A DNA stretch of 64,000 nt from Peptostreptococcaceae bacterium oral taxon 113 str. W5053 (GTDB lineage Bacteria; Bacillota; Clostridia; Tissierellales; Peptoniphilaceae): assembly GCA_000467935.1 (NCBI GenBank), contig KI259862.1, positions 23,172-87,171 of the forward strand, written 5' to 3'. A program made the position numbers and the translations under genes. This document shows positions 60,891 through 64,000 of this stretch, one piece after another. Each line of letters starts with the position of its first letter. Within the stretch, counting starts at the first letter, position 1. The notes beneath the pieces are model-generated. The model made no database searches. It was given only the letters and a program-made list of their open reading frames with translations, and was not told where the DNA came from.

Positions 60891-62210
60891 ATGGATTTTT
60901 TCTCATTACAATATGAACAGGCAAAGGAGACTTCCGCACCTTTGGCTCAGCGAATGCGTCCCAAAACATTGGAAGATTTTGCGGGACAAAAACATTTGAT
61001 TGGAAAAGGAAAAGCTCTTCGTCGGATGATTGAAGAAGATCGTTTGACATCGATGATTTTTTACGGTCCTCCGGGGACGGGAAAAACCACCTTGGCAAAA
61101 ATTATCGCAAATACAAGCAGACGGGAATTTCTCGAACTCTCCGCGGTAACTTCGGGAATTAAAGACATCCGAGACGTTATGGATAAGGCGAGATACGCCC
61201 TAAAATATGAAAACAAACGAAGCATTTTATTTATCGACGAAATTCATCGTTTTAATAAAACGCAACAGGACGCCCTTTTGCCTTTTGTGGAAAAAGGTGT
61301 CGTAACCCTGATTGGAGCCACGACGGAAAATCCTTTTTTTCAAGTCAATAAAGCTCTTCTATCCAGAGTACGGATATTTGAATTAAAATCTTTGGAAAAA
61401 GAGGATTTGGAAAAGCTAATTCATCATGCTTTGGAAAAAGATATTCTCTTAAGCAAAGAAAATATCAAACTCACCGACGACGGCATGAATTATCTGGTCA
61501 ACCTCTCCGGAGGCGACGCCAGAAGTGCACTCAATGCGTTGGAGATGACCTTTCTATCCGCACCCCTGACGACGGGAGATTTAATCTTCGATTATGAGAC
61601 GATTTCAAAAACCGTACAGGTGCAGGCGGCGAAATACGACCGAGACGGGGATGAACACTACAACACCGTCTCCGCATTTATCAAATCCGTTCGAGGAAGC
61701 GACCCGAATGCGGCTTTGTATTATTTGGCAAAGATGATCGTATCCGGAGAAGACCCTCGCTTTATTGCCAGACGATTGATGATCTTGGCGGCGGAAGATA
61801 TCGGAACGGCAAATCCGCAAGCCTTAGTCTTGGCGGTAGCCGCTTTTCACTGTGTAGAGCATATCGGCATGCCGGAAGGGCGAATTCCCTTGGCGGAAAC
61901 GACCGTTTATTTGGCAACCTCACCCAAAAGCAACGCGGCTTATGCGGCTATCGACAAAGCCATCGCCTTTGTCAAAGAAAATCCGAAAGGAACCGTCCCT
62001 CCCGCCATTTGCGACAGCCATTATCCGGGGGCATCGGCTCTTGGAAAGGGGGAGGGCTATCGATATCCGCACAGCTATCCGGGGGCTTATGTAAAACAGG
62101 AATATCTGCCCGAAGAAGCCCGGGGAGAAAAATTTTTCACCCCGACGGAATACGGAGAAGATCGACGCATTCAAAATTATTTGGAACACCTTGAAAAGTT
62201 TGAACAATAA
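60891..62210 (+). CDS. rarA: Replication-associated recombination protein RarA
   Basis: RarA (MgsA) is a clamp-loader-like AAA+ ATPase acting at stalled forks. The 439-residue protein has PLAQRMRPKTLEDFAGQKHL near residue 16, Walker A GPPGTGKTT near 59, Walker B ILFIDEIHRFNKTQQDALLP near 111 and TTENPFFQVNKALLSR near 144, then the C-terminal MgsA domain (SGEDPRFIARRLMI near 289). ATG 60891 follows GAGGTG. The length is normal. Confidence 0.95.
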   Translation: MDFFSLQYEQAKETSAPLAQRMRPKTLEDFAGQKHLIGKGKALRRMIEEDRLTSMIFYGPPGTGKTTLAKIIANTSRREFLELSAVTSGIKDIRDVMDKARYALKYENKRSILFIDEIHRFNKTQQDALLPFVEKGVVTLIGATTENPFFQVNKALLSRVRIFELKSLEKEDLEKLIHHALEKDILLSKENIKLTDDGMNYLVNLSGGDARSALNALEMTFLSAPLTTGDLIFDYETISKTVQVQAAKYDRDGDEHYNTVSAFIKSVRGSDPNAALYYLAKMIVSGEDPRFIARRLMILAAEDIGTANPQALVLAVAAFHCVEHIGMPEGRIPLAETTVYLATSPKSNAAYAAIDKAIAFVKENPKGTVPPAICDSHYPGASALGKGEGYRYPHSYPGAYVKQEYLPEEARGEKFFTPTEYGEDRRIQNYLEHLEKFEQ

Positions 62211-62224
62211 AGAAAATTGCCGTA

Positions 62225-62253
62225 TTGACAAAGAGAAAGTCCTTTTGTATACT
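62225..62253 (+). promoter_or_regulatory. Promoter of the asnS T-box leader
   Basis: A consensus TTGACA at 62225-62230 and TATACT at 62248-62253 are 17 bases apart. Transcription would start near 62260. Confidence 0.8.
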
Positions 62254-62259
62254 CATAGC

Positions 62260-62492
62260 AAAGCAAAGACGGAAAACAGTAAAGAAACTTCTTATGCACA
62301 GCGAACCCGGGTCGGTGAAAAGCGGGTCATATCGTTTTTTGAAGAAACGCTCCCGAGCTTTTCAATGGAAAAAAAGAGTACATTGGAACGGACTTCCCCG
62401 TTACGGAATCATGAGTGGAGAAATCACTTTCTCTATAAAGGTGGCACCGCGGATTAACTTTCGTCCTTTTTGACAAGGATGAAAGTTTTTTT
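62260..62492 (+). ncRNA. T-box leader of asnS
   Basis: The T-box sequence AAAGGTGGCACCGCGG at 62437-62452 pairs with the acceptor end of an uncharged tRNA. It is followed by a terminator. Upstream lies a structured stem region (62280-62420). The gene downstream is asnS, so the specifier should be an asparagine codon (AAC); I could not place the specifier loop with certainty. Uncharged tRNA-Asn would favour the antiterminator and switch on asnS. Confidence 0.9.
62457..62492 (+). terminator. T-box terminator
   Basis: Arms AACTTTCGTCC and AGGATGAAAGTT pair around the loop and are followed by T residues. This is the terminator half of the T-box switch. Confidence 0.88.
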
Positions 62493-62541
62493 ATGCAATA
62501 AACAGCACACAATGCGTTTTAGAATTTGAAGGAGGAAAACA

Positions 62542-63921
62542 ATGGACATTAAAGAATTGATGAAACAAGGCGAAAATAAAATCGGCGAACGAGTCACACT
62601 GAAAGCTTGGGTCAAAAATGTGCGAGACTCCAAAAATGTATTATTCCTGGAGATCAACGACGGCTCCAAATTTAAAGGACTTCAAGTGGTCGTAGATAAA
62701 ACCGAGGAAAAATTTCAAAATTTGAAACTCAATCTCTATAGCGGCGTGGAAATAAGCGGCACCGTAGTCGCCTCTCCCGGAGAAAATCAATCGGTGGAAC
62801 TCCAGGCGGAAGAGATTCACCTTTTGGCGGACAGCGACTTAAGCTATCCCTTACAAAAGAAACGTCACAGCTTTGAATTTTTACGTGAAATCGGACATTT
62901 AAGAGCCAGAACCAACACCTTCCAAGCCGTCTTTCGTGTCCGCTCCCTTTTAGCCTATGCCATTCATAAATTTTTTAACGAGCGGGGATTCGTTTATGTG
63001 CACACACCCATTATCACCGGCTCCGATGCGGAAGGCGCAGGAGAGATGTTCCGTGTGACCACCTTGGACTTGAACCATCTGCCTTTGGACGGAGAGGGAA
63101 AGGTGGACAGCAAAGAAGACTTCTTCGGCAAAGAAGCCGGACTTACCGTATCCGGACAATTGGAAGGGGAAGCCTATGCACTGGCTTTCGGAAAAATCTA
63201 CACCTTCGGACCCACTTTTCGTGCGGAAAACTCCAACACCCCACGCCATGCGGCGGAATTTTGGATGATAGAACCGGAAATCGCCTTTGCCGATTTGGCG
63301 GAGGAAATGGATTTGGCGGAAGACATGGTACGCTATATCATCAACGACGTTTTGGAACAGGCTCCGGAAGAAATGAAATTCTTCGACTCCTTTGTACAAA
63401 AGGGCTTGATTGAACGACTGCGCCTGGTGGCAAATTCCGACTTTAAACGCCTAACATATACACAAGCCGTGGAACTGTTGAAAAAATCCGGCAAAGAATT
63501 TACCTATCCCGTAAGCTGGGGTTGCGATTTGCAGACGGAACATGAACGGTATCTGTCGGAAGAAGTCGTCAAAGGCCCCGTATTTATCACTGATTATCCG
63601 AAAGAGATCAAAGCTTTCTATATGCGTTTAAACAAAGACGGCAAAACCGTGGCTGCGGCAGACCTTTTGGTACCCGGCATCGGAGAACTCATTGGCGGAA
63701 GCCAAAGAGAAGAGCGCTTGGACGTCCTGTTAAAACGCATGGAAGAACTGGGACTTCGACGGGAAGATTATGATTGGTATTTGGACTTAAGACGTTACGG
63801 CGGCTGTCAACACGCCGGCTTCGGCTTGGGCTTTGAACGCATGGTCATGTATATGACCGGCATGAGCAATATTCGGGACGTCATCCCCTTTGCACGAACC
63901 GTCGGCAATTTGGAATTTTAA
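62542..63921 (+). CDS. asnS: Asparaginyl-tRNA synthetase
   Basis: AsnS charges tRNA-Asn. The 459-residue class II enzyme has the N-terminal anticodon-binding OB domain (about 1-110, with RVTLKAWVKNVRDSKNVLFL) and the catalytic domain with RARTNTFQAVFRVRSLLAYA near 126. FTYPVSWGCDLQTEHERYL lies near 321 and the class II motif 3 QHAGFGLGFERMVMYMTGM near 425. The Asn-specific form is shown by the overall pattern and supported by the T-box upstream. AAGGAGG precedes the ATG. Confidence 0.94.
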   Translation: MDIKELMKQGENKIGERVTLKAWVKNVRDSKNVLFLEINDGSKFKGLQVVVDKTEEKFQNLKLNLYSGVEISGTVVASPGENQSVELQAEEIHLLADSDLSYPLQKKRHSFEFLREIGHLRARTNTFQAVFRVRSLLAYAIHKFFNERGFVYVHTPIITGSDAEGAGEMFRVTTLDLNHLPLDGEGKVDSKEDFFGKEAGLTVSGQLEGEAYALAFGKIYTFGPTFRAENSNTPRHAAEFWMIEPEIAFADLAEEMDLAEDMVRYIINDVLEQAPEEMKFFDSFVQKGLIERLRLVANSDFKRLTYTQAVELLKKSGKEFTYPVSWGCDLQTEHERYLSEEVVKGPVFITDYPKEIKAFYMRLNKDGKTVAAADLLVPGIGELIGGSQREERLDVLLKRMEELGLRREDYDWYLDLRRYGGCQHAGFGLGFERMVMYMTGMSNIRDVIPFARTVGNLEF

Positions 63922-64000
63922 ATGAAGAAGAGGTTTTTTATTGAAAATCAAAAGGATATAAAGCAAAGAAATTGTAATGTGATAAGACAACGGTGACAAA

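Noticed and set aside
62191..62473. Two overlapping short ORFs (88 and 82 codons) between rarA and asnS
   Set aside because: They lie in the promoter and T-box leader and have no ribosome binding sites.
1..64000. CRISPR array
   Set aside because: No series of regularly spaced identical repeats was seen. The repeats present occur only in pairs.

Overview
The window is a chromosomal segment of a low-GC Gram-positive anaerobe. The order of housekeeping genes, the long Alu-type SRP RNA, the T-box leader, strong AGGAGG-type ribosome binding sites and TTGACA/TATAAT promoters all fit the Clostridia/Tissierellia. A Peptoniphilaceae-like organism is my best guess, but genus cannot be read from this sequence alone. 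Nearly all genes are on the + strand in short-spaced operons; the only clear minus-strand genes are a class A penicillin-binding protein and a dead IS630 transposase.

Layout. 1-7615 is a replication and c-di-AMP block: yybS-like gene, gdpP, rplI, dnaB, a GNAT acetyltransferase, dnaD, dnaC and a DUF1361 membrane gene. 7616-16774 is an AT-rich accessory island between two 24-bp direct repeats (23/24 identical). The left copy covers the stop codon of the DUF1361 gene and the right copy abuts the -35 box of the tRNA-Ser/SRP RNA promoter. The island holds a dead IS630 element, a dead CPBP protease gene and a tight five-gene cluster: two DUF262 (GmrSD-like) proteins, a membrane-anchored helical protein, a CmpB-like membrane protein and a DUF2974 lipase-like protein. 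This cluster is the best candidate for an undescribed, possibly anti-phage, system.

16841-17248 carries tRNA-Ser(GGA) and the SRP RNA. 17399-20510 is an SPFH / zinc-ribbon / TPM operon like the B. subtilis ydj genes. 20897-22871 has a secreted C39-like peptidase and an unknown exported protein. 23057-26478 is dnaX, ybaB, recR and a hydrolase. 26528-36651 is mixed: DUF4298 protein, mntP with a duplicated leader hairpin, a lipoprotein-like sortase, sfsA, an ABC exporter, a DMT transporter, a PAP2 enzyme, asnA, a beta-CASP nuclease and folD. Then come the class A PBP (minus strand), hflX, a YigZ protein, nadE, a YebC protein, a TIGR01906 membrane protein, deoC and lgt.

45465-56587 is a streamlined division and cell-wall cluster: mraZ with its operator, rsmH, ftsL, a class B PBP, mraY, murD, ftsW, murG, ftsQ/divIB, ftsZ and nrdR. 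murE, murF, murC, murB and ftsA are not in it. 56853-63921 holds a HAD phosphatase, an MgtC protein, a trio of TrpF-like protein, PfkB kinase and short-chain dehydrogenase, rarA, and asnS behind a T-box leader.
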